Assembly (NCBI GenBank): GCA_943788245.1
Contig: CALSPN010000045.1
Location: 1-40,469, forward strand
From: an uncultured Verrucomicrobiae bacterium
Lineage (GTDB): Bacteria; Verrucomicrobiota; Verrucomicrobiia; Limisphaerales; AAA164-E04
Reading direction: 5' to 3'
DNA: 40,469 bases
The position numbers and the translations under genes were made by a program. The notes beneath the pieces are model-generated. The model was given only the letters and a program-made list of their open reading frames with translations. It ran no database searches and was not told where the DNA came from. How positions within the stretch are numbered: the first letter of the stretch is position 1; each line of letters starts with the position of its first letter. This document shows, piece after piece, positions 39,642-40,469 of the stretch.

Positions 39642-40469
39642 TCAGTGAGCAGGCTTCTTGGGGATTGCAGCAGATTTCAGCTCAAGAGTGGCCCAGACCG
39701 GGCGATGATCCGAGAGCGGCTTGCCGTATTGGGTCCATTCTTTTTTGTAACGAGACATGGGCTTTTCTGACATTGGCGGATTAAAAGCATTGTAAATGAT
39801 GCCTCCCTCGATAGCACGTGTGTTTGAAATGGAATCAAAATAGATATGATCGATGACGCCTGATTCTTTGCCTGTTTCGATATGACGATGAGTGCTGACA
39901 TGGCTCGTGTCGAATCCAAGATCATCCCATATCGATCGCATTCCTGTTTCCTCCAATTGAACCAAAGGAGGTTCGCCGGGGCGATTGTTCAGATCCCCAA
40001 GAAGAATCACATGATTGGCAGTCTGGATAGAACCGGGAATAACAGAATCCGCCATGAACGCAGCAGCCGAGTTTTCGGCAGCAGGGCGCCCGGGGATGTG
40101 TGTCGAGTAAACCAATATCGGAACTCCGTTGATGATTGTTTCGGCACCCACCATGGATGCAGGTGACCAGCCTGCGCTTTTGACCTCAATCTCATGAGTG
40201 TTCAACAGCGGGGTATGGCTCAAGATTGATTTGTATTTATCTTTGTGATGGGCAGAAGAAGTTTTACCCACATAGGCATGATCCATTCCAAGAACCTTGC
40301 CTACCCGTGCCGTCCAATCACCATTGGGAACTTCGCTGAATCCGATCACATCCAAATCATAAGCCTTCAATATCTCCCCTACAGATTCTGGTCTGGCCCA
40401 GATCCCAAACAACACATTGTATGCGGCGACGCGAACTTTAGTCGTGACAGGAGCATCGGTGGCTGGTTC
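39642..40469 (-). CDS. Endonuclease/exonuclease/phosphatase family protein, cut by right edge
   Basis: The frame is open from the stop at 39642 through the right edge, so the start lies outside the window. The first visible residues (KVRVAAYNVLFGIW) are the usual opening strand of the EEP fold with the metal-site Asn. The catalytic pieces are all present: Glu in GFSEVP, His in VYSTHIPG, LLGDLNNRPGE, and the closing SDHRPVWATLEL. The family includes DNases, sphingomyelinases and sugar-phosphate phosphatases; the substrate here is not clear. It probably has a signal peptide upstream, since PVC relatives are exported, but this cannot be seen. It converges on the sulfatase gene. Confidence 0.87.
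   Translation of the reverse strand, partial: EPATDAPVTTKVRVAAYNVLFGIWARPESVGEILKAYDLDVIGFSEVPNGDWTARVGKVLGMDHAYVGKTSSAHHKDKYKSILSHTPLLNTHEIEVKSAGWSPASMVGAETIINGVPILVYSTHIPGRPAAENSAAAFMADSVIPGSIQTANHVILLGDLNNRPGEPPLVQLEETGMRSIWDDLGFDTSHVSTHRHIETGKESGVIDHIYFDSISNTRAIEGGIIYNAFNPPMSEKPMSRYKKEWTQYGKPLSDHRPVWATLELKSAAIPKKPAH

Overview
The window looks like a piece of a Verrucomicrobia genome, or a close PVC-superphylum relative, probably from an assembly with homopolymer errors. The lineage call rests on four things. There are several planctomycete/verrucomicrobial secreted proteins: DUF1501, PSCyt1/DUF1549/DUF1553, and three large membrane-bound-dehydrogenase/HEAT/haem c proteins. There is a pseudopilin with the [24 protein letters not shown] leader common in this phylum. 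The LexA operator has the TGTTC-N4-GAACA form reported for Verrucomicrobia. There are also a sulfatase and a LarB/LarC pair. No rRNA, tRNA, CRISPR array or insertion sequence was seen.

Layout. Positions 1-9925 (minus strand) carry a run of five secreted proteins, apparently one operon: PPC-domain protein, ceramidase-like hydrolase, PVC dehydrogenase/cytochrome, PSCyt1-DUF1549-DUF1553 and DUF1501. Positions 10032-12320 (plus) hold nfeD, floA and a small membrane-anchored protein. Positions 12345-14261 (minus) hold obgE, a clear terminator, rpmA and rplU with a recognisable promoter. Positions 14675-19220 hold a HpnL/LPG-synthase-like membrane protein, a PhyH-type dioxygenase, a compact uvrC and a SIS-domain sugar-phosphate isomerase. 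Positions 19309-26449 carry two more giant PVC dehydrogenase/cytochrome proteins, one with a pseudo-SGNH domain and a blue-copper domain. Positions 26595-29119 hold a decayed minus-strand ORF, larB and larC. Positions 29248-31643 hold a pseudopilin and an ethanolamine-permease-like APC transporter.

Positions 31708-37060 are the most interesting part: an autoregulated SOS mutagenesis unit. lexA has a near-perfect palindromic operator over its own start codon. It is followed 33 bases later by one very long reading frame in which a Y-family (DinB-like) polymerase is joined to a C-family DnaE-type replicase. The catalytic carboxylates of both polymerases are present, but the PHP metal-site histidines of the DnaE part are gone. 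Classical cassettes split these roles between an inactive ImuB and a separate DnaE2. The window ends with a VTT-family membrane protein, an FGly-type sulfatase and an endonuclease/exonuclease/phosphatase-family protein cut by the right edge.

Caveat. At least ten reading-frame breaks occur, in DUF1501, DUF1549, the ceramidase-like gene, the second PVC dehydrogenase (two), larB (three), the polymerase and the sulfatase. Every one is cured by removing a single base from a short run. This points to over-called homopolymers rather than ten pseudogenes, so the joined gene spans given here are interpretations.
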